From Gemmatimonadota bacterium (GTDB taxonomy: Bacteria > GCA-2686955): a stretch of 8,047 bases of DNA. Both the position numbers and the translations under genes were made by a program. The notes under the pieces were generated by a model. It was given only the letters and a program-made list of their open reading frames with translations. It had not been told where the DNA came from and searched no databases. Each line of letters begins with the position of its first letter. Position 1 is the stretch's first letter. Where the stretch lies: assembly GCA_026991065.1 (NCBI GenBank), contig JALXCG010000131.1, positions 1 to 8,047 of the forward strand, read 5' to 3'. Shown here one piece after another: positions 1 to 6,483 of this stretch.

Positions 1-155
1 ACGCGGTTGCACGAGGCGCAAGACGCGTCTCGCGTTGATACGGCAAGGTCCTGGTTCGCGGCATCGGCATCGGCAAGCTGGAGGAACTCCCCTATATGCA
101 CGGCGAGCCGGAGAGGCCGAAGATCCTGGACCTCGTCGATCAGCAGGAGCGCTGA
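1..155 (+). CDS. 3' end of an unidentified plus-strand gene, possibly frameshifted
   Basis: The plus strand has strongly coding-like codons (G or C in most third positions) from 39 to a TGA at 153-155. The translation begins YGKVLVRGIGIGKLEELPYM and ends ILDLVDQQER. In that frame a TGA lies at 36-38, so the frame is closed just upstream. The frame starting at base 1 is open before that point, reads RLHEAQDASRVD, and also looks coding. Joining the two needs one extra base near 36-39, which suggests a 1-nt deletion or a sequence error in a gene entering from the left edge. I do not recognise the family. The gene converges on the ATPase gene, and their 3' ends overlap by about 16 nt (140-155). 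A short spurious open frame is the main alternative. Confidence 0.4.
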
Positions 156-1390
156 GGGCGATTCCGCCGCGCGGGTGGGCGGAGCTGCGCCGCCGGGCCG
201 AGCGTCCGGCGCGAAGGCAGCGAATTGCCCAACCCGATCGCTCCCAACTCCGTCCAGGGAATTGCCCGGACTCCAGGCGCGATCGATTGCATGTCGACGC
301 CGCCTCGGCTCGGTCGGTGCACGATCCACCCGCGGGAGCTTTCGGCGCCTGTGGCCTTCATGAGCCGACGCAACGACTTCGCCATGGCTGGTGCGGGGGT
401 TCGCGTGGCCTTGGCTTCGATCATCACGAGCGAATGTTCAGGTCGCGGCACGACGAAGTCGACCTCCAGGCCCTGGCGATCGCGGAAGTGATAGATCTCA
501 CGCCGGCGCCCGGTGTGGATCTGCGATTTGACGATTTCCGACGCGACCAGGCCTTCGAAGAGCGGTCCCAGGAATGGAGATCGCGACAGTGCTTCTTCGG
601 ACTCGATTCCCAGCAGGTGAGCCGCAAGACCGCAATCGGTGAGATAGATCTTCGGGGCCTTGGTGATGCGTTTGCCGAAGTTCTCGTAGAACGGAGGAAC
701 AATCAAGACTTGCAGCGTTGTTTCGAGCACCCCGAGCCACTCCGTCACGGTGGGAACCGTGACGCCGAGCGGTCCGGCCAGAGCGGTCTTGTTCAGGATC
801 TGTCCCGTGCGAGTCGCGAGCAGCGCCAGAAAGCGCCGAAATGTTGCTAGATCGCGAACATTCAAAACCTGGCGAATGTCGCGCTCGAGGTAGGTCTGAA
901 CGTAGGACCGAAACCAGAGATCCCGCGTTTTGGGTCTTGCCACTACCTCGGGGAATCCACCTGCGAGGAGAGAGACCGATTCGTGTTCCGAGCGGGAAAA
1001 CGGCAGCAGCGAGAAGACAGCCGCGCGCCCTGCCATGGACTCGCTGACGCCCCGCATGAGGGCCGACTCCTGCGAGCCGGTCAGCAGCCACTGCCCCATG
1101 CGCTCCGGCGCGGCATCGATTCGGGCGCGAATGTGCCCCAAGAGTTCGGGCGTATTCTGGATCTCGTCGAGAATGACCGGAGTGGGCAAGTCGTCCAGGA
1201 ATCCACGGGGATCGCTGCGAACCCTGTCGATCACGTCGGGCGCCTCCAGAAGCACGTAGTGAGCCTCTGGAAAGCTATGCCGCAGGAGAGTGGTCTTGCC
1301 GGACCGACGCGGACCGGTCAAGACCACCGCGGAAAAAGCGCCGGCAGCCCGGAAGAGTTCGGGCCCGAGAGTGCGTGGAGTATAGTCCAT
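140..1390 (-). CDS. AAA+ ATPase with DUF4143 C-terminal domain
   Basis: A 416-residue protein of the AAA_14/DUF4143 family, stand-alone ATPases of poorly known role in bacteria and archaea. Residues from the ATG at 1390: Walker A GPRRSGKT (26-33), Walker B VILDE (72-76), sensor-like LLTGSQ (102-107), a helix-turn-helix-like stretch around 203-222, and the DUF4143 signature APKIYLTDCGLAAHLLGI (245-262). A C-terminal EVDF (309-312) followed by IEAK (324-327) has the D...ExK pattern of the PD-(D/E)XK nuclease-like fold known in this family. All ATPase motifs are intact. The frame is open back to 1426, but the ATG at 1390 is preferred because the upstream codons lie inside the promoter palindrome. 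The last 34 residues or so (after WTEL, 379-382) are Pro/Arg-rich, contain the left copy of a 19-bp repeat, and look like an accidental extension. The gene appears monocistronic. Cellular role unknown; possibly selfish or defence related, by inference. Confidence 0.9.
   Translation of the reverse strand: MDYTPRTLGPELFRAAGAFSAVVLTGPRRSGKTTLLRHSFPEAHYVLLEAPDVIDRVRSDPRGFLDDLPTPVILDEIQNTPELLGHIRARIDAAPERMGQWLLTGSQESALMRGVSESMAGRAAVFSLLPFSRSEHESVSLLAGGFPEVVARPKTRDLWFRSYVQTYLERDIRQVLNVRDLATFRRFLALLATRTGQILNKTALAGPLGVTVPTVTEWLGVLETTLQVLIVPPFYENFGKRITKAPKIYLTDCGLAAHLLGIESEEALSRSPFLGPLFEGLVASEIVKSQIHTGRRREIYHFRDRQGLEVDFVVPRPEHSLVMIEAKATRTPAPAMAKSLRRLMKATGAESSRGWIVHRPSRGGVDMQSIAPGVRAIPWTELGAIGLGNSLPSRRTLGPAAQLRPPARRNRPQRSC
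163..181. repeat. 19-bp direct repeat, left copy
   Basis: Exact match, in the same orientation, to 1483-1501 (tccgccgcgcgggtgggcg). This copy lies inside the 3' end of the ATPase frame and 7 nt beyond the stop codon of the convergent plus-strand gene. The two copies flank the ATPase gene and its promoter. Confidence 0.75.
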
Positions 1391-1393
1391 GGT

Positions 1394-1424
1394 GACAAAT
1401 CTATAGTGCAACTTTAGATTTGTC
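1394..1424. promoter_or_regulatory. 31-bp near-perfect palindrome, probable operator
   Basis: The arms GACAAATCTA (1394-1403) and TAGATTTGTC (1415-1424) are exact reverse complements. The inner AGT/ACT triplets (1405-1407 and 1411-1413) also pair, leaving mismatches only at 1404/1414 and 1408/1410 around the centre at 1409. The palindrome covers the -10 box and most of the -35 box of the ATPase promoter and is clearly AT-richer than its surroundings. A dimeric regulator bound here would block the promoter. The helix-turn-helix-like segment in the ATPase makes autoregulation possible, but that is inference. Confidence 0.7.
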
Positions 1425-1426
1425 AA
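1398..1426 (-). promoter_or_regulatory. Promoter of the ATPase gene, predicted leaderless
   Basis: Reading the minus strand, a perfect -35 box TTGACA (1426-1421) is followed after 17 nt by TAGATT (1403-1398), which matches 4 of 6 bases of the sigma70 -10 consensus. Only seven bases separate this -10 from the ATG at 1390-1388. Transcription would therefore start at or next to the start codon, giving an mRNA with no 5' leader and no Shine-Dalgarno site; none is visible. The box positions are seen directly; the start point is inferred from standard spacing. Confidence 0.65.
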
Positions 1427-1482
1427 TACTGGTCCTGCTGCACCACCATCCCCCGGAGCAGTTCCCGTGATCCCGGGCGTTG

Positions 1483-1501
1483 TCCGCCGCGCGGGTGGGC
1501 G
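1483..1501. repeat. 19-bp direct repeat, right copy
   Basis: Exact match to 163-181. This copy lies between the ATPase promoter and the 3' end of the radical SAM/SPASM gene. Its last five bases also form one arm of the small hairpin at 1497-1510. Similarity stops at both ends of the 19 bp. Confidence 0.75.
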
Positions 1502-1510
1502 CAGGCGCCC
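1497..1510 (-). terminator. GC-rich hairpin just after the operon's last stop codon
   Basis: The bases form an exact 14-bp inverted repeat (gggcgc-ag-gcgccc), which allows a 5-bp GC stem with a 4-nt loop. It lies 3 nt past the TAG stop of the radical SAM/SPASM gene. No T-run follows on the minus strand, so it is not a canonical rho-independent terminator; it could aid pausing or protect the mRNA 3' end. Confidence 0.35.
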
Positions 1511-1513
1511 TCG

Positions 1514-2569
1514 CTACAGGGCGTTGAAGCTGAGATTGCCGCAATCTCTGCAGGTGCGCACCTCTTGTCGCCGGCCGAGGGCGTGCAGGCGGCGAATGCG
1601 ATTCAGGCCCTCGTGGGTCCACGCCTGACGCAGGCTCAGTTCCTGAAATCGCAGGCCGAGCCCCAGGTCGCTCCTGTTGCCGGCTGCGCAGCAGAAGTCG
1701 TAGTCACCGTTCCAGCGAATGCCGAGTCGCTTCCAGAGAATCGTACAGGGATACAGGAATCCCGATCCGCTGACTCGACCGTTCCCGCGCATGGTGTCTT
1801 GGTCTTCGCGCTGAGCGCGGTTCTCTGCGTCGGGCGAGAGCAGCGGCTGCACCCAGATCTCGTCCTGGTCCGAGAGCATCGCCTGCCAGCGTCTTCTGAT
1901 CGATTCGATCTCGTGCTCGGTTTCCGGCATGAGGATGGTCCGCAAAACCACCTGTGGTCGCGGGCGACACCGCTTTGATCGTTCCGCCAGAAAATGAGTA
2001 ACGTTCTCGATGGTGCGATCGAAATCCCCACCGACGCGGATGTTGTTGTAGGTCTCGCTGCTGTCGCCGTCGATACTGAAATGAACGCTCTTCACCCCCG
2101 TGGCCAGGATCGCTTCGGTCCTGTCCGCTGTCAAGAGCGTGGCCGAAGTGATGATCCGCATGGTGTCGATGCCGCGACTTGCCGCGTACTCGAGACACTG
2201 GTCGAAGCGCGGGTGCAGCAGGGGTTCCCCGAATCCGGTCAGGAGCACGTCGCAGGCCGGGGAGTGCGCGGCGTCGTCCATGATCCGGCGGAACAGATCG
2301 AACTCCATGGTGCCCAAGTCCCGGGTCTTCGCGTGGTAGCGCACACACATGCGGCACTTCAGATTGCAGCGATTCGTCAGCTCCACGCTGAGATGGGGAG
2401 GGAAAGGGATGAGGCGGTGCCAGGGAAGCAGGGACGCGATCCGCCTCACCGGTCCGATCTTGAAGGCCGCGCGGCCCCACGCTCTCACTTTTGCGTGCCG
2501 CAGCAAGCGCAGGGCATCCTTGCGGCGGGCCAGAAAATCGGTCGCGATCCCGGTGGCATATTTCGCCAT
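1514..2569 (-). CDS. Radical SAM protein with SPASM-like C-terminal domain
   Basis: A 351-residue soluble radical SAM enzyme. From the ATG at 2569, the 4Fe-4S/SAM site CNLKCRMC places cysteines at 68, 72 and 75 (CX3CX2C), and GFGEP (112-116) is the SAM-binding 'GGE'-type strand. FSIDGDS is also typical of the core barrel. The C-terminus carries Cys 275, 293, 294, 340 and 343 (YPC, FCC, TCRDC), the spacing of a SPASM or twitch auxiliary iron-sulfur domain. Members with such domains modify peptides, proteins or sugars; the substrate here is unknown. The first 60 residues are basic and amphipathic (many Arg/Lys, then a hydrophobic LLPWHRLIPFPP), which may dock at a membrane. The ATG at 2569 is chosen over GTG 2587 because AGGAG (2582-2578) lies 8 nt before it. 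It starts 1 nt after the upstream stop, so it is probably translationally coupled. Confidence 0.9.
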   Translation of the reverse strand: MAKYATGIATDFLARRKDALRLLRHAKVRAWGRAAFKIGPVRRIASLLPWHRLIPFPPHLSVELTNRCNLKCRMCVRYHAKTRDLGTMEFDLFRRIMDDAAHSPACDVLLTGFGEPLLHPRFDQCLEYAASRGIDTMRIITSATLLTADRTEAILATGVKSVHFSIDGDSSETYNNIRVGGDFDRTIENVTHFLAERSKRCRPRPQVVLRTILMPETEHEIESIRRRWQAMLSDQDEIWVQPLLSPDAENRAQREDQDTMRGNGRVSGSGFLYPCTILWKRLGIRWNGDYDFCCAAGNRSDLGLGLRFQELSLRQAWTHEGLNRIRRLHALGRRQEVRTCRDCGNLSFNAL

Positions 2570-2570
2570 C

Positions 2571-4712
2571 TCAGCGTCTCCTCTCACTCGTCCGGGCGGA
2601 ACCGGTGCCGTTCCCGGTCCGCTCGCCCGTGCAACCGCCTTCTTCGGGCTGCCCGTTACCGGCCGCCTCTCGCCGCGCTTCCGCGTGGACCGGACCGCCG
2701 GCGAGGGTCAGGTCCAGTTCCACCAGCCGATGTCGTTCCGAATCGGCAACGATCAATCGGTGCTCCTCTTCCAGCCACAGCAGGCCCCGCGGATAGAAGA
2801 GTCGCGACACTTCGGTGGCGCCCGTCCAGCTCCGCAGCCACTTTCCGTCCACGGTGTAGAACTGAACGCGGTGGTTTCCGGTATCGGCAACCGCGCACAC
2901 CTGTTCAGAGATGAATTCGAGTGCGTACGGGTAGTTCAGTCCGGCCGGATGCTCGCTCCATCCACCCCAGCGGCCGAGAAGCGCTCCCCGCGCGTCGAAG
3001 ACCAGGATTTGATGCAGCCCGACATCCGCCACGTACAGCCGATCCCCATGCCAGCGCACCCAAGCGGGTTGTTGAATGCCGCCCTCGGCTCGGCGCACGC
3101 TCCAGCGGAGCTTGTGGTCCTCGTCCAGGAGCAGCAGGCGACCGGGAATGGTCTCGACGACCGCCAGGCCGTGGCCCTTCCGATAGGAGATAGAGCGTGG
3201 ATACCTCAGTCCCTTCCAGGCGTTGGCCCGGCCGAGACACTTTCCCTCTTGGTCGAAGCGCTGAAGCCGTGAGTTCAGGGAATCGACCACGAGTATCTCC
3301 TGGCCCGCCATGCCGATATCCGTGGGATTGATGAATCGGCCGGGCGACTTGCCGAGACCGCCCATGACCACGGGTTTCCCGCCCAACCGAGAAAAACGGA
3401 CCACGCGGTTGTGAAAAGTGTCGGCAACCCAGATCCGGTCGCGACCCGCGGCCAGCAGGCCCTGCGGAGACTTGAGGGCCAGGCCGAACGGCAGCGCGCG
3501 GACGAATTCGGCCTCCACCGAGACGGGCGAGGTCGTTGCTCCCCGGGGCGGTTGCGCGACCAATCCGTTGCCTGCGCGCGGGCCCGCGGAGGGGAGTGCA
3601 CCGGTTTCCGGCCGCTCGTCATGCGCAATCGACCCGGCGGAGATGCGGTGCACCTCGATCCGCTGAATCCGATGGTTGTGGGTGTCCGCCAGCAAAACCC
3701 TCCCGCGCGCCCGATCGATCGCCAGGCCCCCCGGCAGGGACAGTTCGCCGATCTTGCACCCCAGGAGCCAGCTGCCCTGGCGGCCCCACGCGGCGATGGC
3801 CCGACCGTCCGGAGCAAAGACCTGAAGACGATTCCCCGCCCACTCCAGCACCAGGAGTTCGCCGGTGGCGAGGTAGGCACAAGCGGCCGGTCCGTTGAAT
3901 TGCCCGGGCCCGAGCCCCGGACCGCCAAGCGTGCGCAGAAGGGTACCATCGTTGGCGAAGATCGCGACCCGATGATGGAGCGCATCGCAGACGGCGATCT
4001 CGCCCGACCTGGCCTGTGCGACACCCATCGGAAAGGCGAAGGGATAGCGTCCCAGGTCTGTCTGCTCCAGGTCGCGCGCACCATTGCCCGTGGCCGGGAA
4101 GGCGAGCAGCCGATGCCGGCGCGTCGCGGCCACCAGAATGGTCCCGTCGATCCCGACGCACAAGCCCCTGGCCCCGACGAGCAGATCGCCTTCGATGCGC
4201 GCAGGATCGTCCAGGTAGCGGCCTCGCGGGTCGTAGCGGTGAAGCTTGCCCTCCCCGCTGTTCAAGACCAGAATGCGGCCTTCGCGATCCAGCGCCACGG
4301 CCATCGGCATGCGCAAGGGCACCCGTCCCTCGTCGGCATGCCGCAGATACGCGCGCGCACTCCCGTTCTCGGCGAAGAGGATCACCCGGTTCTTGAACGT
4401 ATCCGCAACGACAAACGAACCATCCGGAGCGGCCGCGACCCCGTAGGGATGACTGAAACGCACTCGACGGCGAGCAAACCCGTCGCCCAGGAAGGGTGTT
4501 GTATCTTGCACGATTCGAGGATCCGTCACCGGATAGGGAGCGTACCACAGCTTCGGAACTCGCACAGGTATTCTTCGGGCCGCGCGCGGCAAGCGACGCA
4601 GCAGGATTGGCAGAAAGGAGGGACGACGAAGCCCACCCAGGCGCCGCCGGACCAAGCCGAAGCGCAATTCTCCATCGTAGCGAAGTGTCTGTAACAGTTG
4701 CGTTGTTTGCAT
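2571..4712 (-). CDS. NHL-repeat protein, predicted tandem double beta-propeller
   Basis: A 713-residue protein built almost wholly of NHL-like blades. By eye there are 12, each with a pattern like P.G(V/L)A......(V/L)(V/L)ADT..(N)R(V/I)..F: about residues 87-118, 133-166, 178-209, 224-264, 271-310, 326-356, then 413-450, 459-493, 502-535, 546-583, 592-630 and 638-668. A linker rich in Gly, Pro and Ala (about 357-405) splits them six and six, so two six-bladed propellers are expected. NHL propellers bind proteins, RNA or glycans or, more rarely, are enzymes; no catalytic set is evident. The first 60 residues are basic with short hydrophobic runs (FLPILLRRLP); no clear signal peptide is seen. 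The tail (674-713) is low-complexity Gly/Glu/Arg. The ATG at 4712 lies 5 nt after the upstream stop; GTG at 4721, overlapping that stop, is the alternative. No strong Shine-Dalgarno is visible, suggesting coupled translation. The open frame extending to 5315 is a shadow of the upstream gene. Confidence 0.88.
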   Translation of the reverse strand: MQTTQLLQTLRYDGELRFGLVRRRLGGLRRPSFLPILLRRLPRAARRIPVRVPKLWYAPYPVTDPRIVQDTTPFLGDGFARRRVRFSHPYGVAAAPDGSFVVADTFKNRVILFAENGSARAYLRHADEGRVPLRMPMAVALDREGRILVLNSGEGKLHRYDPRGRYLDDPARIEGDLLVGARGLCVGIDGTILVAATRRHRLLAFPATGNGARDLEQTDLGRYPFAFPMGVAQARSGEIAVCDALHHRVAIFANDGTLLRTLGGPGLGPGQFNGPAACAYLATGELLVLEWAGNRLQVFAPDGRAIAAWGRQGSWLLGCKIGELSLPGGLAIDRARGRVLLADTHNHRIQRIEVHRISAGSIAHDERPETGALPSAGPRAGNGLVAQPPRGATTSPVSVEAEFVRALPFGLALKSPQGLLAAGRDRIWVADTFHNRVVRFSRLGGKPVVMGGLGKSPGRFINPTDIGMAGQEILVVDSLNSRLQRFDQEGKCLGRANAWKGLRYPRSISYRKGHGLAVVETIPGRLLLLDEDHKLRWSVRRAEGGIQQPAWVRWHGDRLYVADVGLHQILVFDARGALLGRWGGWSEHPAGLNYPYALEFISEQVCAVADTGNHRVQFYTVDGKWLRSWTGATEVSRLFYPRGLLWLEEEHRLIVADSERHRLVELDLTLAGGPVHAEARREAAGNGQPEEGGCTGERTGNGTGSARTSERRR
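2578..2582 (-). promoter_or_regulatory. Ribosome binding site that fixes the SPASM gene start
   Basis: AGGAG on the minus strand lies 8 nt before the ATG at 2569 and inside the last codons of the NHL gene. It falls downstream of the alternative GTG at 2587, which it argues against. The arrangement TGA-G-ATG (2573-2567) supports translational coupling. Confidence 0.75.
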
Positions 4713-4717
4713 GGCAA

Positions 4718-6214
4718 TCACAACACTTTCAAGAAGCGTCGAACGAGCACCGAGCGCAGGCGCATGGCCAGATACCACAATAGTGGCAATGCGAACACCT
4801 CGTGCCGCACCCGCAGAGCAGCGATCATTTTGATGACGCTCAAGGGAATCCGCAGAAGTCTCCCCCGCCCTTTCGGATTCATGAACGCCAGTTTGAAGTA
4901 GAAGAGCGCCGGCTGACGCCCGAACGCATCTTTGGGGGCCAGCCACGGCACCTCGTGAACCTCCAGGTAGCCCCGGTAGAACTCCTCCCATTCCGCGAGG
5001 GAGTTCGGAAGCCTCTCTTTCCTCTCGTGCTCCACGTGGCGGTAGAGCCTGGTCCACGGCACCGGTGTGAACTGCAGCAAGCTGACCACGTTGCGAGGAT
5101 GGGCGCGACGAACCGCGCACATCGCCCGCAGCGACTCCATGAACTCCTCCCGCGTCTCCGTCGGAGGGCCGATCATAAAATTGGTGCGCACCGCAATACC
5201 GGAAGGGGCGAATCTCTCCAGCAGCAGGTCGAATTGGGCGCCACTGAAACCCTTGTCGTACAGGTCTCGGATTCGTTGCGAACCGCTTTCCACTCCGACG
5301 CCGATGCTGAGGCAACGTGTGGCTCGAAGCAGTTCGAACAGCTCCTCGTCGAACTCGAGCGCCCGCGAAATGTTGCAGAGGGCAAACCAGGAAAAAGTGA
5401 AGTTCTCGGCCAGAAAGCCCCGCAGGATCGCCTTGACGCGGCTCAGGTCAATGAAGAAATCAAAGTCCCAGAACGCCACCTGCCGGACCTGGTGCTCCCG
5501 CGTGATGGCCTTGATTTCGGACACGACCCGGGCGGGATTGAGGCCGTACCAAGTGCGGTTGAAGTAGGGAGCCGGCCCGCAGAAGGAGCACTGGAAGGGG
5601 CAGCCGACGCTGGTCGCGTAGTGGAGCAGTCCGTTGCCGTGTGAATACTGGCGTGGGTCGAGCCTGCCGTAATCCTTGGGCAGAAAGGAGTTCGGGTCGA
5701 CCAATGGCGGCGCGGGGTGGTGGACGATCCGCCCATCGCGTTTGTAGGAGAGGCCGGGAATGTCATCGCAGGCGGCCCCGCGGGCGAGCCTGCGGGCGAG
5801 TTCCGAAAAGCGCTCCTCGCCTTGCCCCCTGAGCGCCAGATCGACGTTGCCGCTGTCCACGCATTGCTCGGGAACAGTGGTTGGAAACCAGCCGCCCCAG
5901 ATGATCGGAAGTTCCGGGCAGCTTGCCTTCACGCGGCGCGAAAAGGCGTGGCCGTCCACGACCTGATACCCGCCCATCACGCTGACGCCGACGCAGAGCA
6001 AGGAATCTCGATGCTGCGTCAGGAGGGCCGAGACATCTCCCGGCAGACGCGCATCGTGGATCAGCACCTCGAAGCCCGCGGCCTCCAGATGAGGCGCCAG
6101 GGCCAGCAGTGGCAGCGGCTCGGCGATTGGACCGTTGCCGCGCGGCGCCGCGGGAGAAAGAGCGGGAAAGTAGAGAAGTACCTTCGACCGACCGCGCACC
6201 GCGGAATACATCAT
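4718..6214 (-). CDS. B12-binding-type radical SAM protein
   Basis: A 498-residue protein. Residues from the ATG at 6214: an N-terminal Rossmann-like region of the B12-binding type (about 10-150, with KVLLYFPALSP, LLCVGVSVMGGYQ and IIWGGWFPTTVPEQ), then the radical SAM barrel with CPFQCSFC (Cys 205, 209 and 212, CX3CX2C), GVESGS (307-312) and FMIGPPTET (347-355). No clear DxHxxG cobalamin-ligand motif is seen, as is common in this class, so cobalamin would bind base-off/His-off or not at all. Known relatives methylate unactivated carbon, rearrange rings or modify lipids and antibiotics; the substrate here cannot be read from sequence. The C-terminal 55 residues or so are basic and hydrophobic (PLLWYLAMRLRSVLVRRFLKVL in part), suggesting membrane contact. 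The ATG at 6214 is chosen over a longer frame from 6319 because GGAGGG lies 6 nt before it. This is the first gene of the three-gene operon. Confidence 0.92.
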   Translation of the reverse strand: MMYSAVRGRSKVLLYFPALSPAAPRGNGPIAEPLPLLALAPHLEAAGFEVLIHDARLPGDVSALLTQHRDSLLCVGVSVMGGYQVVDGHAFSRRVKASCPELPIIWGGWFPTTVPEQCVDSGNVDLALRGQGEERFSELARRLARGAACDDIPGLSYKRDGRIVHHPAPPLVDPNSFLPKDYGRLDPRQYSHGNGLLHYATSVGCPFQCSFCGPAPYFNRTWYGLNPARVVSEIKAITREHQVRQVAFWDFDFFIDLSRVKAILRGFLAENFTFSWFALCNISRALEFDEELFELLRATRCLSIGVGVESGSQRIRDLYDKGFSGAQFDLLLERFAPSGIAVRTNFMIGPPTETREEFMESLRAMCAVRRAHPRNVVSLLQFTPVPWTRLYRHVEHERKERLPNSLAEWEEFYRGYLEVHEVPWLAPKDAFGRQPALFYFKLAFMNPKGRGRLLRIPLSVIKMIAALRVRHEVFALPLLWYLAMRLRSVLVRRFLKVL

Positions 6215-6220
6215 GCCTTG

Positions 6221-6226
6221 CCCTCC
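6221..6226 (-). promoter_or_regulatory. Strong ribosome binding site of the operon's first gene
   Basis: GGAGGG on the minus strand lies 6 nt before the ATG at 6214 and 9 nt before a second in-frame ATG at 6211. It is the best Shine-Dalgarno seen in the window and decides the start. Confidence 0.8.
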
Positions 6227-6248
6227 GATGCCGACTGGTAAGGGGGAA

Positions 6249-6257
6249 AGACTAACA
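6249..6257 (-). promoter_or_regulatory. Possible extended -10 promoter of the radical SAM operon
   Basis: The minus strand reads TGTTAGTCT (6257-6249), which fits an extended -10 (TGnTAnnnT) and would give a leader of about 28 nt before the ATG at 6214. No matching -35 is present at the usual distance. A TTGACT lies further upstream (6301-6296) but has only a weak partner -10. Tentative. Confidence 0.3.
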
Positions 6258-6378
6258 CGTTCCCCGCTGCTCCATTGCGGCGTTGTGTTTCGCGCAGTCA
6301 AGTCGACGCACCATGGCACGCCCCGGATGAGGAGGATCTATTCCGCGGTGCCGGGCAAGGTCTGGCACCCGCCCCGGG

Positions 6379-6404
6379 ACAGGTGGAGCACGCGCCGCAC
6401 CTGT
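6379..6404. repeat. Inverted repeat upstream of the radical SAM operon
   Basis: The arms acaggtg (6379-6385) and cacctgt (6398-6404) are perfect reverse complements separated by 12 nt. The repeat sits about 165 nt upstream of the operon's first start codon in a stretch with no convincing gene. It could be an operator or an RNA hairpin; nothing in the sequence decides between them. Confidence 0.4.
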
Positions 6405-6446
6405 TTCCCCTATTGGCACACAACCTGGCAAGGCGCTCGCCCCAGC

Positions 6447-6479
6447 GCCGCCCATCCGGCAATAACCGAGAGGGGCGGC
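6447..6479 (-). terminator. Hairpin after the glycosyltransferase reading frame
   Basis: A 7-bp GC stem is formed by gccgccc (6447-6453) and gggcggc (6473-6479), with an inner 3-bp stem cgg/ccg (6457-6459 and 6466-6468) closing a 6-nt loop. It begins 4 nt past the TGA stop (6486-6484) of the glycosyltransferase. No T-run follows on the minus strand, so it is a weak or factor-dependent terminator candidate. The rest of the gap, 6215-6446, shows no convincing gene. Confidence 0.4.
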
Positions 6480-6483
6480 TTAT

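Noticed and set aside
35-850. Plus-strand open frame of 271 codons opposite the ATPase gene
   Set aside because: It is antisense to DUF4143 motifs, low in complexity and rich in Arg, with no recognisable domain.
1391-1426. Longer start for the ATPase gene at 1426
   Set aside because: The added residues are encoded by the promoter palindrome, including the -35 box; the family normally begins close to the ATG at 1390.
1427-1622. Short minus-strand open frame of 73 codons between the SPASM gene and the ATPase
   Set aside because: It mostly overlaps the SPASM gene 3' end in another frame, then runs through the repeat and promoter; no Shine-Dalgarno or domain.
1994-2914. Plus-strand open frame of 306 codons spanning the SPASM and NHL genes
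   Set aside because: It overlaps two well-supported minus-strand genes and has no family signature.
3411-4694. Long plus-strand open frame of 427 codons opposite the NHL gene
   Set aside because: It is an antisense shadow of high-GC coding DNA. The minus-strand frame encodes recognisable NHL blades throughout, while the plus-strand translation has no coherent features.
4713-5315. Upstream extension of the NHL gene to give a 914-residue protein
   Set aside because: The extra 201 residues are antiphase to the well-supported radical SAM gene on the same strand, have no domain features and are Arg/Gly/Ser-rich shadow sequence.
6215-6319. Longer start for the B12-type radical SAM gene at 6319
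   Set aside because: The added 35 residues lack family features, and a strong GGAGGG lies just before the ATG at 6214.
6252-6455. Short minus-strand open frame of 67 codons, considered as a RiPP-type precursor upstream of the radical SAM gene
   Set aside because: It has no good ribosome binding site, no leader-core pattern or repeated Cys/Gly core, and it covers the inverted repeat.
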